From contig UCHV01000044.1 in assembly GCA_900472395.1 (NCBI GenBank), positions 1-64,000 of the forward strand: a stretch of DNA of 64,000 nucleotides, given 5' to 3'. Position numbers and translations under genes: made by a program. Under the pieces are notes generated by a model. It had not been told where the DNA came from. It saw nothing but the letters and a program-made list of their open reading frames with translations, and made no database searches. Positions 1 to 11,097 of the stretch are shown here, piece by piece (the first letter of the stretch is position 1; every line of letters begins with the position of its first letter). This stretch comes from Hyphomicrobiales bacterium. Lineage in GTDB: Bacteria; Pseudomonadota; Alphaproteobacteria; Rhizobiales; Rhizobiaceae.

Positions 1-1
1 C

Positions 2-229
2 TCTGACGGCGACCCCTATTACCCCATCCCCCGCCCCGAAAACCAGGCTCTCTACAAGAAATACGAAGAGCTCGCGCGCCGGACGGATGACGTTACCTTT
101 TTAGGTCGGCTTGGAACCTACAAATATTACAATATGGACCAAGTCGTCGGACAGGCGTTGGCGACTTACACACGCCTGAAGAAACGCGAAAATTTCGGCG
201 GGGTCATGGCTAATGCCCAGCTGGACTAG
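2..229 (+). CDS. glf: UDP-galactopyranose mutase, C-terminal fragment (partial at window edge)
   Basis: Only the last 75 codons are in the window; the gene enters from the left edge. The peptide carries YYPIPRPENQALYKKY and, 22 residues later, GRLGTYKYYNMDQVVGQAL, which is the conserved C-terminal FAD-domain region of Glf. The enzyme converts UDP-galactopyranose to UDP-galactofuranose in the cytoplasm for surface polysaccharides. The stop lies 17 bases inside the next gene, so the two are translationally coupled and belong to one polysaccharide operon. The identification rests on this short tail alone, but the motif is distinctive. Confidence 0.85.
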   Translation, partial: SDGDPYYPIPRPENQALYKKYEELARRTDDVTFLGRLGTYKYYNMDQVVGQALATYTRLKKRENFGGVMANAQLD

Positions 230-3200
230 GAAGCGAAGGATTGTCCTTGCTACCGATAGCGTAGAACCCTCGGGAATGGGGGAACATATGCTCGCCCTCG
301 GACGGGCGTTGAGCGAACATTGGGACATCACGTTTTTGCTGATGTCTGAGGACCGGGCGGGCCTGTTGTCGCGCGCGGCACGCCATGGGTTAGGGATCAA
401 ACTCGCGCTCGACAAGTACGAGCTTTGCCAATGGATGGAGACGGTGGTTATCGATCTCCTGCATATACATGCCGGGATAGGCTGGGAAGGGCACGAACTG
501 GCGCAGGCCGGAACAGCCCAAGGTATTCCAACGGTCAGAACGGAACATCTCCCTTACCTTTTGACTGATGTCGAGCAGCAACGGCAATATAGAGAGCAAA
601 TTCAGTGTCTCTCGCATCAAATTGTCGTCTCTGAAGCATCGGCAAAGAGCTTTAAAGGACGCATCGATCCGGCACGGATGACGGTTGTCCACAATGGTAT
701 TTTCCCGGTCAAGCCCGCTGTAGCCTCTGCCTCAGTGAGACGCCATATGGCACTGGACGATCGGATTGTTCTTTTAACCGTCGCGCGTTTCACCGCCCAG
801 AAAGACCACGCGACGCTGTTGCGCGCATTGCCTGAGGTTATTGCTGCATTCCCGTCGATTGTCTTGCTGCTTGTCGGCACCGGCGAGGAAGAGGAAACTG
901 CGAAGCAGATCGCCGACCAACTGCAGCTCGGCGACCACGTCCGGTTTCTTGGTCATCGACTGGACGTTGCCGACCTTATCGGTCTTGCCGACCTGTTTGT
1001 TCTTCCCTCGCTATTCGAGGGGTTGCCTCTGGCGTTGCTCGAAGCAATGTCGCTCGGACTCCCAGTCGTTGCCACCCAGATCGGCGGAAACGTAGAAGCG
1101 TTGGGCAACGACCACCCCTATTATGCCGAAGCTGGCGTGCCCGCGTCGATTGCCGTAACCATCACGAATGCACTCGCTGATCCTGATCGCCTTTCGGTCA
1201 TCGGGGCATCGGGTCGCAAACGGTTCGAAGACCACTTCTCAGCTGATCGAATGGCTGCCGAGACAAGCGCTATCTACGCCCGTTTTGTCGGCACATCCGA
1301 AGAGCACACGCAAAAGGACGATCCGATGCTTAAAACGCGTTTGGCATTTATCGGCGCTGGCGGCATTGCGCAGCGGCATCTTGATATATTGGCAGGTTTT
1401 GAGGACGTGGAGATTGTGGGATTCGCTGATCCCGACCAGGACCGCGCCGATCAGTCCGCCAGGCGCTTCGGTACAAAATCGTTCCAGCATCATCGCTACA
1501 TGCTGGACGCCGTGAAGCCGGATGCCGTTTACATCTGTATTCCTCCCTTTGCTCACGGCGAGCCAGAACACGACCTGATCGAACGCGGCATCCCGTTCTT
1601 TGTCGAAAAACCGGTGTCGCTTAACTTGTCGACTGCGGAGGAAATTTCCGCGGCCGTGACTGCTGCAGGCCTGATTACGGGCGTCGGATATCACTGGCGG
1701 TATCTCGATATCGTTGATGAAGCTCGATCCTTGCTGGCAGAGAACCCTGCTCAGCTGCTCTCGGGGTACTGGTTGGATTCGACGCCGCCGCCCCAGTGGT
1801 GGTGGAAGGAGGAAAAGTCTGGTGGCCAGATGATCGAGCAGACAACGCATCTTCTTGATCTGGCGCGCTTCCTGATCGGAGAGGTAACCGAGGTCTACGG
1901 ACGGGTCGGACACAAGGACCGATCCGACTTTCCAGGCCTCGATGTGCCGACAGTGACCACCGCCAGCCTTACATTCGATACGGGTGTGGTCGCAAACATC
2001 GCCTCCACGTGCCTGCTCGGTTGGAACCACCGCGTCGGCCTGCACATCTTTGCCGACCGTCTTGCGATCGAGTTGACCGACCGTGAGATCATGGTCGATG
2101 TCGGTCGCGGCAGGCCTGTCCGTGGCGCTGAGGGCGATCCCGTATGGCGCGAGGATCGTGACTTCATCGACGCTGTGCGTGGCGGCGAGAACCGCATCCG
2201 GTGTACCTATAGCGATGCGCTGATTACGCACAGAGTGGCGCTGGCTATCATCTCCTCGGCTCGCGAAGGCAAAGCCGTGCAACTGGATCTGCCGTCATCT
2301 CGCCGAGCGCCGACCGCCCCTCTTACGTTTCAGCACCTACCCGACGCTTCGCAAGGGTTACCGCCCGGTCATCGCATGATCCGCTCGCTTGGCGTCGAGG
2401 CGCCTGGCCGAGCATATTTCTTCGAATACGAGGAGGGGCCGCCGGCCCATGACCACGTCCGGCTTGATACGCTTTACACCGGCCTGTCAGCTGGTACCGA
2501 GCTTACTTTCCTGAAAAACACCAATCCCTATTTCCACTCTCGATTTGATGGAAACCGCAGCGTGTTTATCGCAAACGAACCTGACCTTCGTTATCCGGTT
2601 CCATTTTTGGGCTACATGGAAGTTGCGTGTGTTTCCGAATCCCGAATGGACGGTTATACCGATGGTGCGATTGTAGCTTCAGCATACGGTCACAAGAACG
2701 GCCATACGGCAGACCCGTCCAACGAGGTGCTGACCTGCCTCCCGGACAGCCTTGATCCTCTTCTCGGCATATTCGTCGCGCAGATGGGTCCTATCTGCGC
2801 TAACGCAATTCTGCACGCCGACGCCGAAGCATTTGGGGCACACGTTCCGTTTCTCGGCGCAGGCGTGAGTGGCCGCCCGGTCATGGTCATCGGAGGTGGT
2901 ACTGTCGGGCTGATGACCGCATTGTTCGCCCGGTCGCTCGGCGCATCGGATGTGGTGATCACCGACCCATCCGATTTCCGTCGCGGCAAGGCGGAGGCGA
3001 TGGGACTTACCGCCATGACCGAGGACCAAGGTTGGCAGCACGCCAAATCACGCTGGCATGATGGGATCATGGGACGCGGCGCGGATCTTGTTTTCCAGAC
3101 ACGAGCGCATGCAGGGAGCCTCCACACGGCGCTGAAGGCGCTGAGACCGCAAGGCACGGTGATCGATCTTGCTTTTTATCAAGGCGGTGCCGATCACTTA

Positions 3201-3461
3201 CGGCTTGGCGAAGAGTTCCATCACAACGGCCTCAACATCCGCTGTGCCCAGATAAACCGAGTTCCCCGTAACCTTGCACCCTTATGGGATCGCCGCCGTC
3301 TTGCGCGCGCTACCGTGGACCTTCTTGCCTCGGAGGGAAAGGCAATCCGTGAGCACATGATCACCCATGTCGTGCCCATCGACAGCGCCCCGGCTTTCCT
3401 TGCGGATCTGATAGACAATCGACCGGACTTCCTGCAGATCGTGTTCAAGGTGGGTGAATGA
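213..3461 (+). CDS. Three-domain fusion: GT4 glycosyltransferase + Gfo/Idh/MocA oxidoreductase + zinc-type (MDR) dehydrogenase
   Basis: 1082 residues. Residues 1-365 are a GT-B fold family 4 glycosyltransferase (LTVARFTAQKDH, then the donor-site segment LPSLFEGLPLALLEAMS). Residues 372-725 are a Gfo/Idh/MocA oxidoreductase with the Rossmann start LAFIGAGGIAQRH and the family motif FFVEKPVSL. Residues 735-1082 resemble a medium-chain dehydrogenase, with the nucleotide-binding VMVIGGGTVGLMTA but without an obvious catalytic zinc cysteine set. The Gfo/Idh part begins at a methionine (1326) preceded by AAAGGA, so an internal translation start is possible and the protein may be a recent read-through fusion. 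The start overlaps glf and the stop overlaps the next gene by 4 bases. Likely role: sugar modification and transfer in exopolysaccharide or glycolipid assembly; the substrate is unknown. Confidence 0.85.
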   Translation: MPSWTRKRRIVLATDSVEPSGMGEHMLALGRALSEHWDITFLLMSEDRAGLLSRAARHGLGIKLALDKYELCQWMETVVIDLLHIHAGIGWEGHELAQAGTAQGIPTVRTEHLPYLLTDVEQQRQYREQIQCLSHQIVVSEASAKSFKGRIDPARMTVVHNGIFPVKPAVASASVRRHMALDDRIVLLTVARFTAQKDHATLLRALPEVIAAFPSIVLLLVGTGEEEETAKQIADQLQLGDHVRFLGHRLDVADLIGLADLFVLPSLFEGLPLALLEAMSLGLPVVATQIGGNVEALGNDHPYYAEAGVPASIAVTITNALADPDRLSVIGASGRKRFEDHFSADRMAAETSAIYARFVGTSEEHTQKDDPMLKTRLAFIGAGGIAQRHLDILAGFEDVEIVGFADPDQDRADQSARRFGTKSFQHHRYMLDAVKPDAVYICIPPFAHGEPEHDLIERGIPFFVEKPVSLNLSTAEEISAAVTAAGLITGVGYHWRYLDIVDEARSLLAENPAQLLSGYWLDSTPPPQWWWKEEKSGGQMIEQTTHLLDLARFLIGEVTEVYGRVGHKDRSDFPGLDVPTVTTASLTFDTGVVANIASTCLLGWNHRVGLHIFADRLAIELTDREIMVDVGRGRPVRGAEGDPVWREDRDFIDAVRGGENRIRCTYSDALITHRVALAIISSAREGKAVQLDLPSSRRAPTAPLTFQHLPDASQGLPPGHRMIRSLGVEAPGRAYFFEYEEGPPAHDHVRLDTLYTGLSAGTELTFLKNTNPYFHSRFDGNRSVFIANEPDLRYPVPFLGYMEVACVSESRMDGYTDGAIVASAYGHKNGHTADPSNEVLTCLPDSLDPLLGIFVAQMGPICANAILHADAEAFGAHVPFLGAGVSGRPVMVIGGGTVGLMTALFARSLGASDVVITDPSDFRRGKAEAMGLTAMTEDQGWQHAKSRWHDGIMGRGADLVFQTRAHAGSLHTALKALRPQGTVIDLAFYQGGADHLRLGEEFHHNGLNIRCAQINRVPRNLAPLWDRRRLARATVDLLASEGKAIREHMITHVVPIDSAPAFLADLIDNRPDFLQIVFKVGE

Positions 3462-5710
3462 GCGTGGAACCCGCGCCCGTCCGCATCCTGTTCGTTTTTG
3501 CCTGGCTCGTGGTCGGTGGTGAAGAGACCGAGGTGCGGCTGCTGGCGCAGCACCTCGACCGCAAACGTTACCGGATTGACGTCGTCGCCTGCTTTCGTAA
3601 ACCCGGCATGCCGGAACAGACCCATGAACAACTGCGCTTGCTCGGCCTCGACGTCGACACCACGCCTTACGAGCTTTCCTTCCAGGACACGGTGGCCTAT
3701 CTCGCTGGCAAAATCTCGGGGTACGACCTGGTTGTGTCCTGTCAGAACGTCGCCGATATCTATCCGGCGCTTGAACGTCTGCATCTTCGCCCGCCGCTGA
3801 TTGAACATGGCGGGCTCGTCTGCGAGGCGCTTGCGGGGCCAAAGCACCTTACAACCCGCTATGTCGGTGTCTGCCGCTCGATCCGAGACGCTGCTGCATC
3901 CAGAATGCCGGGACGAGAGGGACACGCCATCGAGATACCCTCAATGGTCGATCTTTCCGCATTCGATCCACTATATCGCCACGCAGCGCGGACCGCCCTT
4001 GGCATTACCGACGAAGACATACTCATTGGCTGGGTCGGTCGGCTTGACCCCAAGAAGAACGTCGAGGACTTCATTGAAGCGGCGGCACTTGTTCACGCCC
4101 AAAATAGCTCTGCCCGTTTCGTCATCGTCGGCGGACCGGACGCCTTCATGCCTGAATATGAGGCTCAGCTGAAGGTGCTGGCGAATGGACGCAATCTGGA
4201 GACCTTTCTTCAATTTACGGGCGACCGGAAAGACATCCCTGTGCTACTGTCAGCCTTCGACATTTTTGTGTGGCTTTCGCGTGGCGAAGGCATGCCGCAC
4301 GTCGTAGCAGAGGCTGGCGCCGCCGGTCTCCCAGTGATTGCGACACCAGATAACGGCGCCCAGCAGCAGATCGAAGACGGCTTTTCCGGATTGTTTGTCC
4401 CCTTCGGCGATCCGGCAGCCGTTGCCGAGCGGATCCACGGTCTCATCGCAGCACCGGATCGCCGGCATGCTCTCGGCACTGCCCTGCGGCACAAGGTGGT
4501 AGAAGCCTACTCCGTCGAGGCGGTCCTTCCGCAGTGGCAGCAACTATTTGCCGATGTGTGTCGTGAGCGCCAAGCAGCGAGCCCTACGGGCCTGTTCCAG
4601 TCATTTTTGCAGGGCGGCTTTGAATGTTCGACCCATCGGCTCAGACCAATGGAAAACGAGGTTGAAGGTCGGCGCCTCGATATGATCGCCGCAATTGGTC
4701 ACGACGCTCATGCAGCCCAGGATTACAGCCACCTCGCCAACTTCGGGATACGCACCGTACGAGACGGTTTTCGCTGGCATCTCATCGACAATGCCGGAAT
4801 CTACGATTGGTCAAGCATCCGACCGATGCTGCAGGCAGCGTCGGAAACCGGCACGCAGGTTATTTGGGATTTACTGCATTATGGCTGGCCGGACGATATC
4901 GACATCTGGTCTACCAGCTTTGTTGATCGATTTGCTCGATATGCAGCTGCCTGTGCCTGCGTTGTCAAAGAAGAATGTCATACCGTCCCCTTTTATTGCC
5001 CGGTAAACGAAATTTCCTTCTTTTCCTGGGGAGGTGGAGACGCAGGCTATTTGAACCCATTCGCAAATAGTCGAGGATTCGAACTGAAGGTACAGCTGGC
5101 TCGCGCATCCATCGCAGCGATGAAGGCCATTCTTGCCGTCGATCCTCGAGCACGGTTTGTCCACTGCGATCCGGTCATCAACGTCATCACCGACCCTTCT
5201 CGTCCTTGGGAAATTGGCATGGCCGAAGGTCATCGTCAATCGCAATTCCAGGGCTGGGATTTGATCGCGGGACGGATCTGGCCGCAGATTGGCGGCAGCG
5301 AGCGATTTCTCGATATCATCGGCGTCAACTACTATTTCAACAATCAGTGGATCCATGGCGGCCCGCCAATTGATATTGGCCACGCGCTTTATAAACCCCT
5401 AAGCAAAATCCTGGTCGAAACTTACGCACGCTACGGAAAGCCAATGCTGATTGCTGAGACCGGCATTGAAGATGACAGGCGAGCAGAATGGTTCGACTAT
5501 GTTTGGGATGAGGCTGATAAAGCAATGGCATCGGGTGTCCCGCTGGAAGGTCTATGTCTCTATCCCATCGTCAATCACCCAGGATGGGACGATGGTCGTT
5601 CGTGTAACAATGGTCTACTGTCTCATGACATGATTGCGACGGGCCGTGAAATTTATCGACCATTCGCTGATGCCATCGAGAGGCGACGTGTAAACTTCCG
5701 GCTTAAATAA
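3458..5710 (+). CDS. GT4 glycosyltransferase fused to a GH1-like glycoside hydrolase domain
   Basis: 750 residues. Residues 1-375 are a second family 4 glycosyltransferase (IGWVGRLDPKKNVEDF; donor site WLSRGEGMPHVVAEAG). From about 385 to 740 a TIM-barrel domain resembles GH1/GH-A clan enzymes: VRDGFRWHLI, then PVNEISFF with the Asn-Glu pair expected for the acid/base, and MLIAETGIED at the place of the nucleophile. A transferase joined to a glycosidase-like domain is unusual; the second half could be a retaining transglycosylase acting on the product of the first. The ATGA overlap with the preceding fusion shows co-translation. No signal peptide is visible, so it acts in the cytoplasm or at the inner face of the membrane. 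Confidence 0.85.
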   Translation: MSVEPAPVRILFVFAWLVVGGEETEVRLLAQHLDRKRYRIDVVACFRKPGMPEQTHEQLRLLGLDVDTTPYELSFQDTVAYLAGKISGYDLVVSCQNVADIYPALERLHLRPPLIEHGGLVCEALAGPKHLTTRYVGVCRSIRDAAASRMPGREGHAIEIPSMVDLSAFDPLYRHAARTALGITDEDILIGWVGRLDPKKNVEDFIEAAALVHAQNSSARFVIVGGPDAFMPEYEAQLKVLANGRNLETFLQFTGDRKDIPVLLSAFDIFVWLSRGEGMPHVVAEAGAAGLPVIATPDNGAQQQIEDGFSGLFVPFGDPAAVAERIHGLIAAPDRRHALGTALRHKVVEAYSVEAVLPQWQQLFADVCRERQAASPTGLFQSFLQGGFECSTHRLRPMENEVEGRRLDMIAAIGHDAHAAQDYSHLANFGIRTVRDGFRWHLIDNAGIYDWSSIRPMLQAASETGTQVIWDLLHYGWPDDIDIWSTSFVDRFARYAAACACVVKEECHTVPFYCPVNEISFFSWGGGDAGYLNPFANSRGFELKVQLARASIAAMKAILAVDPRARFVHCDPVINVITDPSRPWEIGMAEGHRQSQFQGWDLIAGRIWPQIGGSERFLDIIGVNYYFNNQWIHGGPPIDIGHALYKPLSKILVETYARYGKPMLIAETGIEDDRRAEWFDYVWDEADKAMASGVPLEGLCLYPIVNHPGWDDGRSCNNGLLSHDMIATGREIYRPFADAIERRRVNFRLK

Positions 5711-5714
5711 CGTT

Positions 5715-6470
5715 TATGATTGAGCGGTCGCTGAAGTTTCATCCTGCTGTAATTAGGCCGATTTTGAACGGTCCCAGGCTTCTGGACCGGCGGAGGCTGG
5801 AGTTTCCGGCGTCAGTCAGGGAGGTGGGCTTGATTCGCTTCCCTGGTGCACGACTGATATCGTTGCCGATCGCGTCACTTGGCCGAAAATCGGCGTGATC
5901 TTGACGCCAGCCCTTCATCTTTCCGCGATCATCAGCAACGGCAGGAACCAGAAGCTGGTTTAGGGGGCCTGCTCAAAAGCGGGCGTTAGACGCTTCGATG
6001 ATGGTGACCATACCGAACGCGCGTCTCAAATTTCGCGGATACGCCTTTCAAGACGGCCTGATCGGCACGGCGAGATAAAGTGGTAGCGTCGGCCGATCGA
6101 CGGTCAGTGCGCCACAGGTTCGCCGAGTCAAGATCACTCGACCCTAACGCATGCTCCGCACTATTCCCCGCTTGCGCACGCTTAAAGCTGTCGGCAAACA
6201 CAGGTCATGTAAATCGATATTTCGAATGGATAGAACGGATGGTGCTGCAGCATCTGTGATCCAGCGCGATGATCGTCTTCCGCCAAGCGTTCTCGCCCTC
6301 GAACTGCTCCAACCTCTAAATCTCCGGCAGCAGCATCCCCGCGTATTTTTTCTTCCAGCTGCAATGGGTCGCCTGGCTGATCCCATAAGGCAACCGATAT
6401 CCCTTCATTCCCTGCCTCTAAATGAATGTCTTCTGCCCGTGTGAAACGGCGAATATCAGTATCTATCACA
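5715..6470 (-). pseudogene. Relic of an IS3-family (IS407-like) insertion sequence
   Basis: No intact frame, but fragments line up in order on the minus strand. Around 6400-6270 one frame reads YGISQATHCSWKKKYAGMLL, a stop, then RLEQFEGENAWRKTI, which is the OrfA helix-turn-helix plus leucine-zipper region. Near 6040-5990 comes KFETRVRYGHHH, the OrfB stretch usually written ETRVRYGYRR, and near 5800-5720 the Pro/Ser-rich OrfB tail (LTPETPASAG). Stops and frameshifts show long inactivity. It fills the gap between the polysaccharide operon and katE. Confidence 0.7.
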
Positions 6471-6476
6471 TTTTCG

Positions 6477-6501
6477 GGAACATTCGTTATGCCGTGCAGT
6501 T
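6477..6501 (+). promoter_or_regulatory. EcfG/RpoE2-type promoter upstream of katE
   Basis: GGAAC at 6477-6481, 18 bases, then TT at 6500-6501. This is the alphaproteobacterial general-stress sigma factor pattern. It lies about 155 bases before the katE start, leaving a leader with a possible 16-codon open frame at 6535. Large-subunit catalases are classic members of this regulon. Confidence 0.6.
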
Positions 6502-6656
6502 TTCTATGGCTGTTCGTCAAGCGGGGGATTTCTGATGGCTACAATAGAAACTTTGGATGACTCCAGGGACGTCTCTGGCGCTTGACCGGCTCTCTGCCTT
6601 AGCAGGGCCACATCAGAGGCGGCCTCTTATCATTTTAACCGTTCCAGGAGAGAACA

Positions 6657-8825
<2,169 letters not shown>

Positions 8826-8830
8826 TGCTG

Positions 8831-8857
8831 GAAGAGGGCATTAAAAACGCCCTCTTC
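8831..8857 (+). terminator. Hairpin after katE, candidate terminator
   Basis: Perfect 9-base-pair stem (GAAGAGGGC / GCCCTCTTC) with a 9-base loop, six bases after the katE stop. No T-run follows, so it may only protect the mRNA 3' end or slow transcription. Confidence 0.5.
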
Positions 8858-8931
8858 AACAATACATAGGTTCGAACAGGATACCTCGCCACCGCGGGAA
8901 AATCGCGTCGCATTCCGGCCCGACGCGGCGA

Positions 8932-8956
8932 GGAACAACGAAAGTACTTGTGGGTT
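8932..8956 (+). promoter_or_regulatory. EcfG/RpoE2-type promoter upstream of the yidB-like gene
   Basis: GGAAC at 8932-8936, 18-base spacer, TT at 8955-8956, 34 bases before the ATG at 8991. Position and spacing are as expected for a general-stress promoter. Confidence 0.6.
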
Positions 8957-8990
8957 CGAGTACATGAAAACAGTGTTGAGGGAGTAAGCT

Positions 8991-9515
8991 ATGCTAAGTG
9001 GGCCATTGAAAGCACTTCTCGGCGTTTTGGCAGTTGCTGGGTATCAAAACCGCGACAAGATCGGCGAGATCCTTAAAAATCTTCAAAACGCGAATACTGG
9101 CGCAGGAGATGAAAGCAGGACAGCGCCACCCGGCCAGTCACAGACCGGACGAGGGTCGATTGGCGGCCTCGGCGATTTGCTAGGTGGACTTACCTCTGGT
9201 GGGATTTTAAGCGATGGTTTGAAAGACCTGCTCAAAACATTCCAGCAGAACGGGCATGGCGAAAAGGCTGAATCGTGGGTCCGGTCGGGGACCAATGCTG
9301 ACATCGACCACAGTCAGCTCTCCGAGGCTCTTGGACCGGAAGTCATCGCTGAGCTGTCCGAAAAAACGGGCCTGTCGCCAGACGAAATCCTCTTGCGTTT
9401 GAGCAAAGATTTGCCGCGATCGGTGGATGATATGACTCCAGACGGGCAAGTGCCATCCGAGAGCGACGATTTCCTGAAGTCTGCCTCGCGTGCAAGTAGT
9501 TTCGGCCGGTCGTAA
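8991..9515 (+). CDS. YidB family (DUF937) protein
   Basis: 174 residues, Gly-rich in the middle (GGLGDLLGGLTSGGILSDGL), followed by ESWVRSGTNADIDHSQLSEA and LSEKTGLSPDEILLRLSKDL. This order is diagnostic of the YidB/DUF937 family of soluble proteins of unknown biochemical role, often stress-induced in rhizobia. GGGAG precedes the ATG. It has its own EcfG-type promoter and a hairpin after the stop, so it is probably a single-gene unit. Confidence 0.9.
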   Translation: MLSGPLKALLGVLAVAGYQNRDKIGEILKNLQNANTGAGDESRTAPPGQSQTGRGSIGGLGDLLGGLTSGGILSDGLKDLLKTFQQNGHGEKAESWVRSGTNADIDHSQLSEALGPEVIAELSEKTGLSPDEILLRLSKDLPRSVDDMTPDGQVPSESDDFLKSASRASSFGRS

Positions 9516-9529
9516 TCGGCAAAATCAAG

Positions 9530-9554
9530 CACTACCGTCGACGGCGGTAGTGCC
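9530..9554 (+). terminator. Hairpin after the yidB-like gene, candidate terminator
   Basis: Nine-base-pair stem (GCACTACCG / CGGTAGTGC) with a 7-base loop, 14 bases after the stop. No clear T-run. Confidence 0.45.
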
Positions 9555-10114
9555 GTCTCGACTTGTTACACGTAAGGTATTGCGCGCTCATATCAACGCG
9601 AGGTTCGAATGATGGGCGACAATTCGATGACAGTTTCGTTGGCCTTTTGCAGGGCACCGTTATGATAGCGTTCGGCAACCCCGAAAAGTTCGATGTGAGG
9701 CAGCTGAATTTCTGGCTGTTCAGGACTACGCGAAACACATTCTCGAGCAGGCTATCGCCGCAAAGCGCGGAGTTGTGAGTGGGCGACAGATGAGATCAGA
9801 TGTCTCACCGGGCGACCTGGGGATGATGTGTTCGCGGTCGGGACTTTGAGTTGGTGTCGAATTCGCTGCCTGACCATATAGTGACATCACGCAAATTCTC
9901 TTCCTTGAGCGAGCTTGTCATAAAGACGCAGCATGGGTTGCAAGGTGGCACGGTTGAATACCCGGAGGATCGAGCAAGAACTCATCTGGCGAACAGTATT
10001 GGCGATGACCATAGCGGCTGCGATGATTGGAAAAGTATCGGCACTCATTTCTAGGCGATACCATCACTGGTCTCAGGGCCCCGTGTTCCTAGTTATATGT
10101 TCATCGAAACATCT
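9555..10114 (+). other. Gene-poor stretch before the DUF808 gene
   Basis: No convincing gene. One plus-strand frame (about 9705-9850) gives EFLAVQDYAKHILEQAIAA, which looks protein-like but has no start in its own frame; it may be a fragment of a broken helical (phasin-like) protein. The assignment is only a guess. No EcfG-type site was found here. Confidence 0.3.
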
Positions 10115-11071
10115 ATGGGGACATGCTTGGCAACCGGATTAATCGCGCTTCTTGACGACGTAGCGGCTATTGCGAAGCTGGCAGCAGCTTCGCTCGATGA
10201 CGTGGCTGCTCAGACTATCAAGGCAAGCACAAAAGCGGCAGGGGTGGTGATCGACGACACCGCTGTTACGCCGACCTATGTGGTGGGGCTTTCACCACAG
10301 CGAGAGTTGCCGATCATTTGGCGGATTGCCATCGGTTCGCTCCGCAACAAACTGCTTTTTCTTTTGCCAATCTGTCTCGTGCTTGGTTATTTTGCCCCAT
10401 TTTTGATCACGCCTCTCCTCATGGTTGGCGGCATCTATCTGTGTTTTGAAGGCGCAGAAAAGCTGCACGAAGCGGTATATCCCCATGAACGGCACGGGGT
10501 TTCAGCTGGGTCAGAGACCCTGGACCCAGTCAAGCTCGAAGAACAGAAGGTGGCAGGTGCCATCCGAACGGATTTTATCCTCTCTGCAGAGATCATGGCG
10601 CTCACGCTCTCGGGCGTTTCGACGTCCAATGTCTTCACCCAAGCTGCGGTGCTCGCCTGTGTCGGCATTCTCATCACGGTTGCGGTGTATGGTGTGGTTG
10701 CGATCATCGTGAAAGCTGACGACTTTGGCCTTCATCTGGCTGAGCGAGGCCCTCAGATCAGTAAAACGTTCGGGCGCGCTCTGGTAAAGGGTGTCCCCTA
10801 TCTGCTGACCGCACTTGCAACGGTTGGAACGGCTGCAATGCTTTGGGTCGGTGGCAGTATCATTGTGCATGGCCTGGCAGGATTTGGGCTACATGCGCCC
10901 GAACATTTCATCGAGACTGCCGCTCATACCGTTTCAAACGCAGCGCCACTTTTACCGGCTGTGCTGGGCTGGCTCGCGACGTCCACTATGCAGGCGATGC
11001 TGGGTACTGTGGTCGGCGGCATCGTCATTGTGGTACTGGGTTCGGTCCGATCTTTTCTGCCGCGACACTGA
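10115..11071 (+). CDS. DUF808 (YedI-like) inner membrane protein
   Basis: About 318 residues with several hydrophobic segments. It matches the YedI/DUF808 pattern: GLIALLDDVAAI near the start, AAGVVIDDTAVTPTYVVG, RELPIIWRIAIGSLRNK, then the conserved GAIRTDFILSAEIMALTL and VVAIIVKADDFGLHLAE. The transport role is unproven. I prefer the ATG at 10115 because family members begin a few residues before the LLDD motif; an in-frame ATG at 10097 is also possible and neither has a good ribosome site. A corA-like gene follows 26 bases later, suggesting an ion-homeostasis or osmotic cluster with mscS. Confidence 0.85.
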   Translation: MGTCLATGLIALLDDVAAIAKLAAASLDDVAAQTIKASTKAAGVVIDDTAVTPTYVVGLSPQRELPIIWRIAIGSLRNKLLFLLPICLVLGYFAPFLITPLLMVGGIYLCFEGAEKLHEAVYPHERHGVSAGSETLDPVKLEEQKVAGAIRTDFILSAEIMALTLSGVSTSNVFTQAAVLACVGILITVAVYGVVAIIVKADDFGLHLAERGPQISKTFGRALVKGVPYLLTALATVGTAAMLWVGGSIIVHGLAGFGLHAPEHFIETAAHTVSNAAPLLPAVLGWLATSTMQAMLGTVVGGIVIVVLGSVRSFLPRH

Positions 11072-11097
11072 TCAACTGCTGCCTTTCTAGGAAACAC

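Noticed and set aside
1239..2282. Long minus-strand open frame inside the first fusion gene
   Set aside because: It is an antisense shadow of strongly conserved coding sequence and has no recognisable motif.
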